DNA of 64,000 nucleotides. Source: Diadophis punctatus similis (lineage: Eukaryota > Chordata > Lepidosauria > Squamata > Dipsadidae). The stretch lies in NCBI GenBank assembly GCA_023053685.1, contig JALIGW010000010.1, positions 14,223,419-14,287,418 on the forward strand. Reading direction: 5' to 3'. Below, in pieces: positions 9,957 through 21,605 of this stretch. Each line of letters starts with the position of its first letter. The first letter of the stretch is position 1. The notes below the pieces were generated by a model. It saw nothing but the letters and a program-made list of their open reading frames with translations, was not told the origin of the DNA and did not search any database. The position numbers and the translations under genes are program-made.

Positions 9957-11320
9957 TTACAGACCTCTTAGGAATGGGGTGAGGTCAACAGTAGACAGTC
10001 TAAGGTTAAAGTTTTGGGGATTTGGGGAAGAAACCACAGAGTCTGGTAGTGTATTCCAGGCATTGACCACTCTGTTGCTGAAGTCGTATTTTCTGCAATT
10101 GAGTTTGGAGCGGTTTACCTTAAGTTTGTGTCTATTGTGTGCTCGTGTATTGTTGCGGTTGAAGCTGAAGTAGTCATTGATGGGTAGGACATTGTAGCAG
10201 ATAATTTTATGTGCTACACTTAGGTCAGACCTAAGGCAGCGTAGTTCTAAATTGTCTAAGCGCAAAATTTCAAGTCTGGTGGCATAAGGTATTCTGTTGC
10301 GAACAGAGGAGTGGAGGACTCTTCTCATGAAATATCTCTGGACATTCTCAATTGTATAAATGTCAGATATGTAGTGCAGGTTCCAGACAGATAAGCTGTA
10401 CTCAAGAATTGGTCTAGCAAATGTTTTGTATGCTCTAGTTAAAAGTACAATATTACCAGAGAAGAAGCTACACAACATTAGGTTAACAAATCTTAATGCT
10501 TTTTTGTCAACTTTGTTACAGTGGGCTCTGGCACTTAGATCATTAGAGATGAGTACTCCAAGGTCCTTAACAGAGTGAGGGTCTACAAGGTTGTGTCCCT
10601 CCAGTTTTTATTTTGTGTTCTGGGGTTTTTTTTTTGTCAATGTGTAAGACAGAGCATTTGAAGTTGCCACTTGTTTGACCATTCTGACACATAGTCAAGG
10701 TCTTTTTGAAGGGTAGCAGCATAGTTGGTAGTGTTGAATAGTTTTACATCATCAGCGAAGAGAACGCAGTTGCTTTTAATATGATCGCAAAGGTCATTTA
10801 TGTAAAGTATAAAAAGTGTTGGCCCTAAAACGCTGCCTTGGGGGACACCACTGTTAACAGGTACAGGATTTGATATAGTGTTCGATATTTTGATCACTTG
10901 TTGCCTGTTTGACAGGAACACAGTTATCCATTTATGCAGGGGGTCAGAAATGCCATAAGATTGCAGTTTTAGAAGTAGTTTGTCATGCACCACTGAATCA
11001 AAAGCTTTACAGAAGTCTATGTAAATTGCGTCTATTGCTTTGCCTTGATCGAGTTGTGTAGTTCATATGTTTTTGCAGTATAGGAGTTGCAGATTACAGG
11101 ATAAATTTTTCCTGAAACTAAATTGTTTGTTAGAGAGTAGGTTGTTTGTTTCTAAGTGGAGGGTAATAGATTGGTTTATGATTGATTGCATAACTTTGTA
11201 GGTGATGCAACATAAAGAGATTGGTCTATAATTTTCGACTAAGCTGGGGTCTCTTTTTTTGAAGATAGGGATGACCATGGCATAGGTTGGGCAGGGAGCC
11301 AGTCTTGAAAGATATTTCAA
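9957..11320 (-). pseudogene. L3-type reverse transcriptase, broken
   Basis: Three minus-strand frames hold the RT. 11,063-11,320 has MVIPIFKKRDPSLVENYRPI. 10,637-10,993 has NSGVPQGSVLGPT and the FADDVKLF catalytic box. 9,957-10,478 has ARPILEYSLSVWN and SNRVVNAWNTLPDSV. Gaps between frames are frameshifts or stops, not losses of whole domains. The last frame has no internal stop over 173 residues. The product would polymerise cDNA at the target nick. Confidence 0.75.
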
Positions 11321-12011
11321 AGATTATGCTTAGAGGTTCTGCTAAGGCAGAGGAAAGCTTTTTTTAAGAAGTAGGCACATAGTCCATCAGGTCCAATAGA
11401 TAGAGATGGTTTTAAGCTGTGTAGTGCTTTTTCAATGTTATCTTCAGTAAAATTGATTTGTGTTAGATCGTTGTAATTATTTGTGGTACAACTAGGAAAT
11501 ATTGGGCATGAGCCATTGCTGTTTACAAAGACTGAGCTGAAGAATGTGTTAAAAAGGTTGGCTTTAATGGTTTCATCATTACAGTCATTACCGTTAGGTC
11601 CTTTTAGGGGTGGGATGGATTTTGAGTCTTTAAGTTGGTTGTTTACAAAATTATAGAAGGCACGAGTGGAATTGGTACGTAGAAGGTTTTCCTCTTGTTT
11701 GATGTGATAATTGGTGCATTCAGTCCTTATCTGGTGGCATAAGTTTTTGTAGTGGTTTTTAAAGTTAGCTACGTAGCCAGTTTTGTTTTTTCGCCAAAGA
11801 GATTTTTTGGGGGGGATTGGAACTTACTTATTGTTATGGGTAATTTGTTTTTCTTGATTATGGGGGTTATTAGTGGTATGTATAGTTTAATTATTTTTTT
11901 GACTACAAGCAGGAAAATGTTATGATGGTCTTTTGCAGTATTACAGTCAGTGAATAGAATTGGCCAATCAAGAGATGAGAGGTCAGTATCTATGATATCA
12001 TAGTTGGCTTT

Positions 12012-12344
12012 TTAAAAGTTATATTTGGGTATTCCATCATTATGCTGATTTTTGTCAGGACGTATATTGAGACAAAAGTTAATCATGCTGTGGTCACTGT
12101 TGGAAAAGGGCTCTTTTATTTGTAGTCCATAAATTGTGTTTGAACTGTTGCAGAAAATGAGATCAAGGTAGTTGTTGAGTCTAGTGTTGTTAGTTACTAG
12201 TTGATTCAGTCCCAGATTAGTAACAGCATTGTACAGGGTTGCATGTATAGGTTCATTTGTACATTCATTTAGGGTCCAATTAATAAAAGCTAGATTGAGG
12301 TCATCAAGAAAGATAAGAGCGTGGGGGCAGGAGGCTGACCACAT
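12012..12344 (-). pseudogene. L3-type endonuclease fragment
   Basis: The frame includes LIFLDDLNLAFINW, where LDDLNL stands in place of the usual GDFN(L/Y)P box of AP-like LINE endonucleases, and ends with NSDHSMINF, the SDH catalytic block. The glycine and phenylalanine of GDFN are substituted. Upstream sequence to 12,640 is the same domain in broken frames. It belongs to the L3-type element whose RT lies at 9,957-11,320. Confidence 0.7.
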
Positions 12345-12663
12345 TAGTAGTGGAGTTAACTTATTTGCATGTACGATGTCATAATCAGGGGCTCTGTAAC
12401 AGAAGGAAGTGAAGTGTGGTATTTAAGGACAGCTTGCAAACGATGGTCTCAGGGAGAGCGAGTTCATGTGTAACTTGAATATTTTTTAGATTTAGGGACT
12501 TTTTATAGAAGATAGCCACTCCACCTCCTCTACGAATTTCACGGTAAACATTATAGTCTCTAGCTGTGATAATGGAGTCTGGGAGGGATGTGTTTAGCCA
12601 TGTTTTGCAGACAAATATAATGTCGAATATAGTTGTATTTAGATGAGGAATTCGGGCATTTTG

Positions 12664-12665
12664 TT

Positions 12666-12756
<91 letters not shown>

Positions 12757-12762
12757 TTAATT
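12664..12762. repeat. (TTTA)n microsatellite, L2-a tail
   Basis: About 24 uninterrupted TTTA units precede the complement of the L2 3' end. On the minus strand this is the (AAAT)n tail of the L2 element. Open frames of repeated YLFI are artefacts. Confidence 0.95.
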
Positions 12763-13061
12763 GGTTCTTCTATGCCACCCTACTCCCGAGGGACTCAGGG
12801 CGGCATACAACATTGTGCAAGAACACTGAACAATAAACAATGATTAAAAACAATGTTAAAAGAATTAAAAAAGTTAAGAAAAAAATGTTCACCACCAAAC
12901 ATACCGGGGGAGAGCTCAGATGGAACTAGTCTCAACCCCCTGCCTGCAGAAAGAGCCATGTCCTGACGGCTTTTCGGAAGGCCAGCAGGGTGGGGATGGT
13001 TCGGATCTCTGGGGGAAGTTGGTTCCAGAGCACGGGGCCCCCCACAGAGAAGGCCCTCCCC

Positions 13062-13524
13062 CTAGGGCCCGCCAGCCGGCATTGTTTGGCTGACGGGACC
13101 TGGAGGAGACCCGCTCTGTGGGCCCGGTCGGAGGGAAGTGTGAGGCAGAATGCGGTCCCGAAGGTTACCTGGTCCTAAGCCATGAAGGGCTTTAAAGATG
13201 ATGATCAACACCTTGAATTGTACCCGGAGACTGATTGGCAGCCAATGCAGCTGGCGGAGTATAGGTGTAACGTGGGTGTACCTTGGCACACCCACCACAG
13301 CACGCGCAGCCGCATTTTGCACCAACTGAAGTCTCTGAATACTCTTCAAGGGTAGCCCCATGTAGAGCACATTGCAGTAGTCCAAACGGGAGGTGACAAG
13401 GGCGTGAGTGACCGTGAGTAGAGCCTCCTTCTCCAAGTATGGCCGCAATTGATGCACCAGGCGAACCTGTGCAAAAGCCCCCCCTAGCCACAGCTGTAAG
13501 ATGTTGATCTAATTTTAGCTGTGT
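13062..13524 (-). pseudogene. L2-a RT C-terminal part
   Basis: The frame continues the L2 RT past the LTR insertion: HQLRPYLEKEALL, LVTSRLDYCNVLYMGLP, LQLVQNAAARAVVGVP and LHWLPISLRVQFKVL. These are the standard L2 thumb and C-terminal blocks, seen also in copies b, c and d. The end of the frame departs from the L2-c sequence after DRILPHTSLR. Confidence 0.75.
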
Positions 13525-13950
13525 TAAGGTTATAACTAACCAGATTGGGTTTTCTAATAAAAAAAGTAAAAATGAAATGTAAGTTTGTAGAATATGTCAG
13601 TGTTGCTTTAAGGGAATCCAGGTTTGTTTGCTGATGACTATAAAAAGAGAGCAAGAAAGCGCATATGCAGAGGAGTGCTCGCAGCTTGGCTTGATAGAGA
13701 GAAAGAGAGAGGTTTGCTTGATTGTTTGTTACTCACTGTGTGTGAAGTTACCACTGTGTGTGAAGGACTAAAGATTGCTGAATATAACGTACAAAGAGAT
13801 AAGTAAAGAATGGACTGTTTATGTTATTGTGCTGTTAATTTTGAGTAAAACTTATATTTTACAACACGTTATCAATTATTGACTTTTATCAAGCCGCAAC
13901 CACCCATTCCGCTTCGTAAGCCCTGGACTCTGCAGCCTCATTCCTTAACA
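13522..13950 (+). mobile_element. Solo LTR, 429 bp, 5-bp TSD AGCTG
   Basis: It begins TGTTAAGG and ends CCTTAACA, so the TG...CA ends form an 8-bp inverted repeat. It is flanked by exact AGCTG duplications (13,517-13,521 and 13,951-13,955). Other L2 copies read straight through as TTTAGCTGTGGATC, which proves the insertion. A TATAAAAAG box lies near 13,640, and ACAACACGTTATCA near 13,861. This is a different family from the 3592 LTR. The short perfect TIR, 5-bp duplication and ACAACACGTTATC motif recall Ty1/copia-type LTRs, but that assignment is tentative. Confidence 0.85.
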
Positions 13951-13957
13951 AGCTGTG

Positions 13958-15100
13958 GATCTAGGAGGACCCCCAAATTGTGGACCTGTTCCGAGGGAGT
14001 TAATTTTCCTCCCTCAAGAACCAAGGAGGGACAGTTGTCATGGTCCTTAGGAGGCAATATCCAGAGCCACTCAGTCTTGTTGGGGTTGAGTCTGAGTCTG
14101 TTCCTCTCCATCCAGGTCCTAACGTCGTCCAGGCACCGGCACATTACATCAACTGCCTCACTGAATTTAGACGGGGTGGTAATGTATAGCTGGGTGTCGT
14201 CAGCGTACTGATAAAAACTCACCCCGTGTCTGCGGATGATCTCCCCCAGCGGTTTCATGTAAACGTTAAACAAGATAGGCGAGAGGACCGAACCCTGAGG
14301 CACCCCGCAAATCAGGGGCCTAGGAGATGATCTCTGCCCTCCTGTTAACACCGACTGCATCCTGTCGGCGAGATAAGAGGAGAACCACCGCAAAACGGTG
14401 CCTCCCACCCCCAACTCGCCGAGACGATGCAGAAGGATACCATGGTCAATGGTATCGAAAGCCACTGAGAGGTCAAGTAGCACCAGGATAGAGGAATTCC
14501 CCCTTTCCCGGGCTCGCCAGAGATCATCCATCAGCGTGACCAAGGCAGTTTCTGTACTGTAGCTGCGCCTGAAACCCGACTGATAAGAATCTAGATGATC
14601 AGTTTCCTCCAATAGCCACAGAAGCTGAGTAGCCACCATCTTCTCCACAAGTTTACCTATAAAAGGTAAGTTGGAGACCGGATGAAAGTTCTTCAAGTCC
14701 GCTGGATCCAGGGAAGGCTTCTTCAGGAGGGGTCTCACCACCGCAACTTTTAACAGCTGCAGTACGGATCCCTCCCTCAAAGAAGCGATGACCACCGCCT
14801 GGATCCAGCCACCTCTCTGCTGGCCGAAACCAGCCAGGAGGGGCACGGGTCCAATAAACAGGTGGAAGCGCTCATCGCACCCACGGCTATGTCCACATCT
14901 TCAGGAGAAACAGGCTCAAACTCCTCCCACAACAGTGGACTAAGACTTGCCCCTGTCAACTCAATGGACTCTCCCCAGCCGGAGTCCAGATTCGACCGGA
15001 TCTGAGCGACTTTATCCGACAGAAACTGTGCAAATTCCTCAGCTCTACCTTGCAAGTGTTCCTCGCTCCCCCCTTTAGCAAGGAGACCGGAATAACGCAA
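13958..15100 (-). pseudogene. L2-a reverse transcriptase core
   Basis: Two minus-strand frames (14,777-15,100 and 13,938-14,846) span the RT start and palm: AVVRPLLKKPSLDPADL, LLDLSVAFDTIDHG, CGVPQGSVLSPILFN, the catalytic YADDTQLY and LRLNPNKTEWLW. A shift near 14,840 separates them, and the LTR insertion then truncates the frame. The catalytic residues are intact. Confidence 0.8.
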
Positions 15101-16478
15101 TAAGAGCGGAAAAATGAGACTGTTTTGCTGCCCCTATCGCCACTAAATAAGACTTGATGTAGGTCCTTAAAAGTGTTCGATCAGATTCGGTTTTACTGGC
15201 TCTCCAGCGACACTCCAGACGTCTCTTGTGGCGTTTCATCTCCCGGAGCTCCTTGGTGAACCAGGGGGCTTTCCGGGATCCACTGCCATGGAGAGGTCGC
15301 AAAGGCGCAATCCGGTCTAATGCCCCTGCTGCCGCGGTGTTCCAGGCAGCCACCAGGGACTCAGCCGAATTGTGTACCAGGGTTTCAGGTATTTCCCCAA
15401 GTTCCCTCTGAAATCCTTCTGGCTCCATTAGGCGCCTGGGGCGGAACCACCTAGTCGGTCCCGCCTCCCTGCAGGGGAGGAATGGGGCTGCGAAATCCAA
15501 CCTCAGTAGGAAATGATCTGACCATGACAGCGGGGTGGTGACTATATCCCTTATCTTCAGATCATCTCTCCACTGCCCCGAAAGAAACACTAGGTCGAGC
15601 GTGTGGCCTCTCTCATGAGTTGGACCCTGGATTACTTGGGTCAGGTCCATGGTTGTCATGGAATCCATGAACTCCTGATCTATCCCAGAGGTTTCACCAG
15701 CAGAGGGCAGGTTAAAGTCCCCCAGCACCATAAGCCTGGGGAACTCAACCGCCAAGCCGGCTACTGCCTCAGGCAGCTCAGGCAGGGCCTTAGTAACGTA
15801 GCTGGGAGGCAGGTACGCTAAGAAAAGGCCCACCTGGACCCCTAAGTCCAACTTCAGAAGGAGCGTCTCACACCCGACACTCTCCGGGGCAGGGATCCTA
15901 CGAGGATGTAGATTTCGGCGCGTTATCATTGCCACTCCTCCCCCCCTTCCCTGGGGTCGAGAATGATGCTGCACTGAGAACCCATCTGGGCATATCTCGG
16001 AGAGGGCTACTCCCCCCTCCTGGCCCAGCCAGGTCTCAGTTATACATACCAGGTCTGCCCCCTCTTCTGTGATTAAATCACGTATCAAGGGGGCTTTGTT
16101 GACGATTGACCTGGCATTAAGCAGCAGCATCCTGAGCCCGGGACCCTGAAGACTCTGGTTGCCAGGTACTTGGGTTGAGCAAGATGGAACCACATCGGAG
16201 GGGCCGGAACAAGGGATTGCTTGTAAACAGCGAGGTCTTATTCCCCGAGAGTGGCCCACCCCTCTGCTCCCACCATATCTGCCTCTTCCCATTATGACTG
16301 AGATGTTCCGGCTCTCGTCCCCTCCAGAGGCCCCCTCCCCTCCCCCGCTGGTCCCCCTCCCTTCCTGCAGGCCATCCATACCATTCACACTGAACCGGGT
16401 AAAAGAGCCAGACCCCACTCCGCTTCTGTTTGCACACTCAGCGAAGGGGGTCCGGGCCTTGGTTCTCGACTCACTCAT
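15075..16478 (-). CDS. L2-a endonuclease ORF, 467 codons open
   Basis: An open frame starting with ATG at 16,478 encodes a lysine/glycine-rich N-terminus, then an AP-like endonuclease from about residue 120: LLNARSIVNKAPLIRD, CITETWLGQ, RGGGVAMI, LVLGDFNLPSAG-type (here MVLGDFNLPSA) and LSWSDHFLLRLD. These match the N, E, D-N and SDH boxes of LINE endonucleases. The linker before RT follows (WFTKELREMKRHKRRLE). The frame ends at 15,075 after ALFRSPC, where L2-c continues, so a deletion or shift truncates it. The enzyme nicks target DNA. No evidence says it is expressed. Confidence 0.8.
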   Translation of the reverse strand: MSESRTKARTPFAECANRSGVGSGSFTRFSVNGMDGLQEGRGTSGGGEGASGGDESRNISVIMGRGRYGGSRGVGHSRGIRPRCLQAIPCSGPSDVVPSCSTQVPGNQSLQGPGLRMLLLNARSIVNKAPLIRDLITEEGADLVCITETWLGQEGGVALSEICPDGFSVQHHSRPQGRGGGVAMITRRNLHPRRIPAPESVGCETLLLKLDLGVQVGLFLAYLPPSYVTKALPELPEAVAGLAVEFPRLMVLGDFNLPSAGETSGIDQEFMDSMTTMDLTQVIQGPTHERGHTLDLVFLSGQWRDDLKIRDIVTTPLSWSDHFLLRLDFAAPFLPCREAGPTRWFRPRRLMEPEGFQRELGEIPETLVHNSAESLVAAWNTAAAGALDRIAPLRPLHGSGSRKAPWFTKELREMKRHKRRLECRWRASKTESDRTLLRTYIKSYLVAIGAAKQSHFSALIALFRSPC

Positions 16479-16560
16479 TTCATATTCTCAATCATATCCA
16501 ATCACTTTCATAACCACCACACACCACTTCCGGGATATAATTAAATAGTTAAAAAGCAGT

Positions 16561-17035
16561 AATCATTCACACCCAATCATTAAAATTTGCACATTCAATT
16601 CCCACACTCAAATCCACACATCTACCATATAGACCCACACTACCCAGATAAGAAAATTTAAAAAAGAAAAGAAAATATTAACGTCTAGGGTGAAGATTAC
16701 AATATAAAATAAGGAACCATCGATGTTAGGTAAAGTGCAAGAGAAAAAACAGCTGTGCTGGGTTTCAGGCCAACAAAAGATTGTCTGTTCCCCGTGATGA
16801 CTATCGGGATAGTATAACATCCCACCTCAGAAAAGTCCTAGATGTAGAAGTTGATGGTCAGGTTTCCGGTATGAGCAAAAGGCTGGAACAAAAGGTCCAT
16901 TTCCCTTCGTCTGAGTCCATCTGCCCCCTCCTGCAGCAAAGGTTTACGATGCTTCTTGCGTTAATTAACTTGCATTTAAGGTTAGTAGTTGTTGGTATAG
17001 AGGAAGTAAGGGACATGCATACCTAGTTTTTGATG
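16561..17035. other. Unassigned sequence upstream of L2-a
   Basis: AT-rich sequence with no convincing coding frame. It may be L2-a 5' UTR, since it directly follows the L2 ORF start in the element's upstream direction. No other L2 copy in the window extends far enough to test that. Confidence 0.4.
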
Positions 17036-17285
17036 TTGGGATATTGAATGACTGGGGGTTGTATGATTGCGGGTTGGATGTTGGGATGTTGGATGATGGG
17101 AGATTGGATGATGGGAGGTTGGATGTTGGGATGTTGGATGATGGGATGTTGGATAATGGTAGGTTGGATGTTGGGATGTTGGATGATGGGGGATTGGATG
17201 TTGGGAGATTGTTGGATAATTGTTGGATGATTGTTGGAGATTGTGATATTGGATGATGGGGAGTTGGATGTTGGATGATGGATTG
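17036..17285. repeat. Minisatellite of GGATGTTGGGATGTT-type units
   Basis: Irregular 8-9-bp subunits (TTGGATGAT, GGGATGTTGG, GGGAGATTGG) repeat for about 250 bp in higher-order blocks of roughly 26 and 52 bp. The strand is G/T-rich, with G-runs every 8-10 bases. Several parallel frames stay open only because of the repetition. Confidence 0.85.
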
Positions 17286-17563
17286 TGGAACTTCCTTTTG
17301 ATGCAGTCTGCACAGTAGTCAATGTATAGTCTGTTTCTCCTTCGTTTAAATTTCTTTTCAGTTCTGCGTGGAGTTCACGGGAGCGGACTCATTGTAGTAT
17401 AGATAGGTCTGGCCGTGAGCAAAGTTTGTTATAATTGGAGTTGGTTTTGGCAATTGTGTTGATTGTACTGTATAAATAAATTTGCATTTGCTGGACTCAT
17501 CCTTGCAAATGACTATTCTACTATTTATACTAAACATTTATATTTATACTAAACGACTATTCT

Positions 17564-17692
17564 ACTATTCTATTCTATTCTATTCTATTCTATTCTATTC
17601 TATTCTATTCTATTCTATTCTACTCTACTCTACTCTACTCTACTCTACTCTACTCTACTCTACTCTACTCTACTCTATTCTACTCTACTCTT
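17564..17692. repeat. (TCTAT)n(TCTAC)n pentanucleotide microsatellite
   Basis: About 11 ATTCT units are followed by about 13 ACTCT units with a single reversion near 17,676. Pentanucleotide arrays of this motif are described in squamate genomes as seeded by LINE tails. No recognisable LINE end is directly adjacent here. The preceding sequence contains degenerate ACTATTCTAC and TTTATACTAAAC repeats. Confidence 0.9.
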
Positions 17693-17761
17693 TAATTTGC
17701 CAAGGAAAGTTAGTAATAGAAAGGTTGCTCAAATTTGCTGAATTTGGTCCCTTGGTTTCAA

Positions 17762-17832
17762 TAATTTATTTATTTATTTATTTATAAACGCTCTTATAGG
17801 CCGCCCAATCCCGTAGGAGAGAATAAGAGAGA
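17762..17832 (-). mobile_element. Short L2-type tail fragment
   Basis: A run of five TTTA units precedes TCTTATAGGCCGCCCAATCC, which resembles the complement of the L2 3' end (CTTATATGCCGCCCTACTCC). Similarity stops after about 70 bp. Confidence 0.5.
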
Positions 17833-18440
17833 ATCAGATAGAGAAGTCCATTTTTCTCAGCATTTAAAGTAGGATTTTTATTTAAGTGTATTTTTGTGTG
17901 CATGTATACACACATAATATTCACCAAGACAGTGAATGACTTATTTTTGTATGGCTTTCAAAGATGTTTCTCCCATTTATCCTAGCTTTAAATGTCATTA
18001 ATTTGTCATGTTTATGGCAGATGGGGGAAATGGTGTCAAGCACAGCTGTCACCCTCTGTGTTTGGCCTTGGCAGTTTTTCTGCAAAGAATGAATCTTCCA
18101 GCTTGTTTTCCCTCCAGCCTTTAGTTAACCAGAAGTGCTTATAACTCTGCTGAAATTAAGAGGGCACCTGAGACTTTGTGAATTCCTTAATGCATTAGTT
18201 TGAGTTTAGCCTTATTACACTGGGTAAAGCTTCTTTTTGTTCTTTTAATTACCTAAATTTAGTTTATTCAAAGAGAAACCTGGGTAGGTTCATTTTAGAT
18301 TTGCCACTTAAAATGTTCAGACTAAGAAATATTACTTTCAAAAAATAGGAACTTTTGTGCATTTAACAAATGGGGTACGTATCTATAATTACTTTTATTT
18401 TGCAAACTCTATTGAAATGAATGAGCAGTGAAAAAGGATT
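17833..18440. other. Unrecognised sequence
   Basis: About 600 bp of AT-rich DNA without coding frames, splice-flanked open segments or repeats that I can identify. It is probably ancestral single-copy or very old repeat DNA. Confidence 0.5.
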
Positions 18441-18589
18441 TACTGTATGTTCTGGCGTATAAGACAACTGGGCGTATAAGACGACCCCCAACTTTTCCAG
18501 TTAAAATATAGAGTTTGGGATATACTCGCCTTATAAGACTACCCCTCCTACCATCTTTCTTTTTCTTTCTGTCTTTCTTCCTTCCTAAG

Positions 18590-19105
<516 letters not shown>

Positions 19106-19349
19106 ACCAATCCCCACTGTGGCTCCTTTCTCCCTCGCCCAGCCCTCTTCCAAGACGCCAAGTGGCAGCAAGGTAGGTGGGTGGGTTGCTCCCCTCCCCT
19201 CCCCTCAGAGGAAGAAGGAGCCTCTGTTGCCGTCTCCCACGGGATTCCAGCCACTTGACTGAGTCCCCGACTGCGGCGCCGGCAGGGTTAACGAGCATGG
19301 GAGGGAAGGCGAGAGAGTGCTACCGCCGCAGCTGCTGCTATCGTACTGA

Positions 19350-19822
19350 AACTTCCGAGCTGGGGGGAGCTCAAAAACGGCCATGGCTGCATCCCTGCCA
19401 TTCTCCAGCCAAGCGGTCGAAGGAGCCCCGGAGCCTCGATGCTGCCCTGCGTCTCGGTCTCCTACCACCACCGCCAGCTGCAGCCTTCCCAGCAGGTGGG
19501 CGCGCGCGAGAGGGACCACGGAGCTGAGGCGCCCGTCAAGTGGTGCGAGAGGCGCAGGGATGTCAGAAGTGGCATCGACGGCAGCAGGCTCCTGCCCGCG
19601 TCTCCCGCCTGCCTCTTGCCTTAAGCCGCCAGGAGCCTCTGCTCCATGGTCCCTCCCGTGTGTGCCCACTTGCTGGGAAGGCTGCGGCTAGTGGTGGCGG
19701 CAGGAGACCAAGACGCAGGGCAGTGTCGGGGCTCCGGGGCTCCTTCGGCCGCTTGGCTGGAGAATGGCAGAGATGCAGCCGCGGCCGTTTTTGAGCTCCC
19801 CCCAGCTCGGAAGTTTTAGTAC
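19350..19822. repeat. Large GC-rich inverted repeat
   Basis: The left arm (about 19,350-19,510, beginning AAACTTCCGAGCTGGGGGGA) is answered by a right arm ending TCCCCCCAGCTCGGAAGTTT at about 19,819. Arms are about 160 bp with few mismatches and a spacer of about 150 bp. It sits just inside the right terminus of the TA-flanked element, so the element can fold into a long hairpin. Short CpG-rich frames here are not convincing genes. Confidence 0.8.
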
Positions 19823-19947
19823 CCGGCGTATAAGACGACCCCTGACTTTTGAGAAGATTTTCAAGGGGTAAAAAGTCATCTTATATGCCGGAACATACGG
19901 TATTTCTTCTTTCATGGGGTTTGCAAAGGAGAAATTCTTGCTGAACT

Positions 19948-20075
<128 letters not shown>

Positions 20076-21605
20076 TGGTTCTTATATGCCGCCCTACTCC
20101 CGAGGGACTCAGGGCGGCGTACAGCAATATACAAGAACACTAGATAATAAACAGTAATTAAAAACCAAGTTAAAAAGTTAAAAAATTGAACAGTTAAAAA
20201 ATATTCACCAACCAGACATACCCGGGGGAGAGCTCAGATGGACTAGTCTCTACCCCCTGCCTGCAGGAAAAGCCATGTCTTGACGGCTTTTCGGAAGGCC
20301 AGCAGGGTGGGGATGGTTCAGGTCTCTGGGGGAAGTTGGTTCCAGAGCACGGGGCTCCCCACAGAGGAGGCCCTCCCCCTAGGGCCCGCCAGCCGGCATT
20401 GTTTGGCTGACGGGACCTGGAGGAGACCGACTCTGTGGGCCCTAACCAGTCGAAGGGAAGTATGAGGCAAAATGCGGTCCCGAAGGTAACCTGGTCCTAA
20501 GCCATGAAGGGCTTTAAAGATGATGATCAACACCTTGAATTGTACCCAGAGACCGATGGACAACCAATGCAGCTGGCGGAGTATAGGTGTAATGTGGGTG
20601 TACCTTGGCACACCCACCACAGCACGCGCAGCCGCATTTTGCATCAACTGAAGTCTCTGGATACTCTTCAAGGGTAGCCCCATGTAGAGCGCATTGCAAT
20701 AATCCAAACGGGAGGTGACAAGGGCATGAGTGACCGTGAGTAGAGCCTCCTTCTCCAAGTATGGCCACAATTGGTGCACCAGGTGAACCTGTGCAAAAGC
20801 CCCCCTAGCCACAGCTGTAAGATGATGATCCAATTTTAGCTGTGGATCTAGGAGGACTCCCAAATTGCGGACCTGCTCCGAGGGAGTTAATTTCCCTCCC
20901 TCGAGAACCAAGGAGGGACAGTTGTCATGGTCCTTAGAAGGCAATATCCAAAGCCACTCAGTGTTGTCGGGGTTGAGTCTGAGTCTGTTCCTCCCCATCC
21001 AGGTCCTAACGTCATCCAGGCACCAGCACATTACATCAACTGCCTCACTGAATTGAGACGGGGTGGTAATGTATAGCTGGGTGTTGTCAGTGTACTGATG
21101 AAAACTCACCCCGTGTCTGCGGATGATCTCCCCCAGCGGTTTCATGTAAATGTTTCATGTAAACAGGATGGGTGAGAGCACCGAACCCTGAGGCACCCCG
21201 CATAACAGGGGCCTAGGAGACGATCTCTGCCCTCCTATTAACACCGACTGCATCCTGTCGGCGAGATAAGAGGAGAACCACCATAAAACGGTGCCTCCCA
21301 CTCCCAACTCGGCAAGACGATGCAGGAGGATACCATGGTCGATGGTATCAAAAGCCGCTGAGAGGTCAAGTAGCACCAGGATGGAGGAATTTCCCCCATC
21401 CCGGGCTCGCCAGAGATCATCCATCAGAGCGACCAAGGCAGTTTCTCTACTGTAGCCGCGCCTGAAGCCCGACTGATAGGAGTCTAGATGGTCTGTTTCC
21501 TCCAGTAGCCGCAGAAGCTGAGCAGCCACCACCTTCTCCACAACTTTACCTAAGAAAGGTAAGTTGGAGACCGGACGAAAGTTCTTCAAGTCCGCTGGAT
21601 CCAGG
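20076..21605 (-). mobile_element. L2-b: 5'-truncated L2 LINE
   Basis: The sequence is collinear with the 3' half of L2-a and L2-c: RT from SNLPFLGKVVEKVV to the 3' tail. It breaks off at about 21,605, just after the GGATCCAGG that matches 14,706-14,712 in L2-a. Only the RT half is present, so it is a typical dead-on-arrival copy. A small rearrangement at about 21,150 duplicates TTTCATGTAAA and shifts the frame. Confidence 0.85.
20318..21589 (-). pseudogene. L2-b reverse transcriptase, partial
   Basis: Two frames (21,155-21,589 and 20,318-21,145) hold the RT palm and C-terminus. They include LLDLSAAFDTIDHG, CGVPQGSVLSPILF, LDYCNALYMGLP and LQLMQNAAARAVVG. The catalytic box reads YTDNTQLY instead of YADDTQLY, so one catalytic aspartate is replaced. 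There is a frame break at about 21,150. The 5' half is missing. Confidence 0.8.

Larger units (their letters stand above)
9826..12660 (-). mobile_element. CR1/L3-type LINE, 5'-truncated
   Basis: The minus strand carries, from high to low coordinates, an AP-like endonuclease (about 12,640-12,010), a linker, and reverse transcriptase (about 11,320-9,957). Motif content (GVPQGSVLGPTLF, FADDVKLF, FSNRVVNAWNTLPDSVV) fits CR1-superfamily L3-like elements, which are abundant in squamates. It is clearly distinct from CR1-A/B. Several frame breaks separate the blocks. The 5' end is cut at about 12,660 by the (TTTA)n tail of L2-a. The 3' end near 9,826 abuts the Rex1 tail. Confidence 0.75.
12763..16560 (-). 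mobile_element. L2-a: nearly full-length L2 LINE
   Basis: The minus strand runs from an endonuclease ORF starting at 16,478 through RT to a 3' end whose complement reads CTCCCGAGGGACTCAGGGCG. It is the longest of the L2 copies here. A 429-bp solo LTR (13,522-13,950) interrupts the RT. Compared with L2-c, sequence is missing near 15,075-15,100, where the frame jumps, and near 14,840. How far the 5' UTR extends beyond 16,560 is uncertain. The region to about 17,400, including a minisatellite, could be part of it. Confidence 0.85.

Noticed and set aside
15603..16548. Plus-strand frames of 72-129 codons opposite L2-a
   Set aside because: They are shadows of the L2 endonuclease ORF on the other strand.
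17036..17285. Possible CRISPR-like array of direct repeats
   Set aside because: Units are contiguous and degenerate, without unique spacers, in a vertebrate genome.
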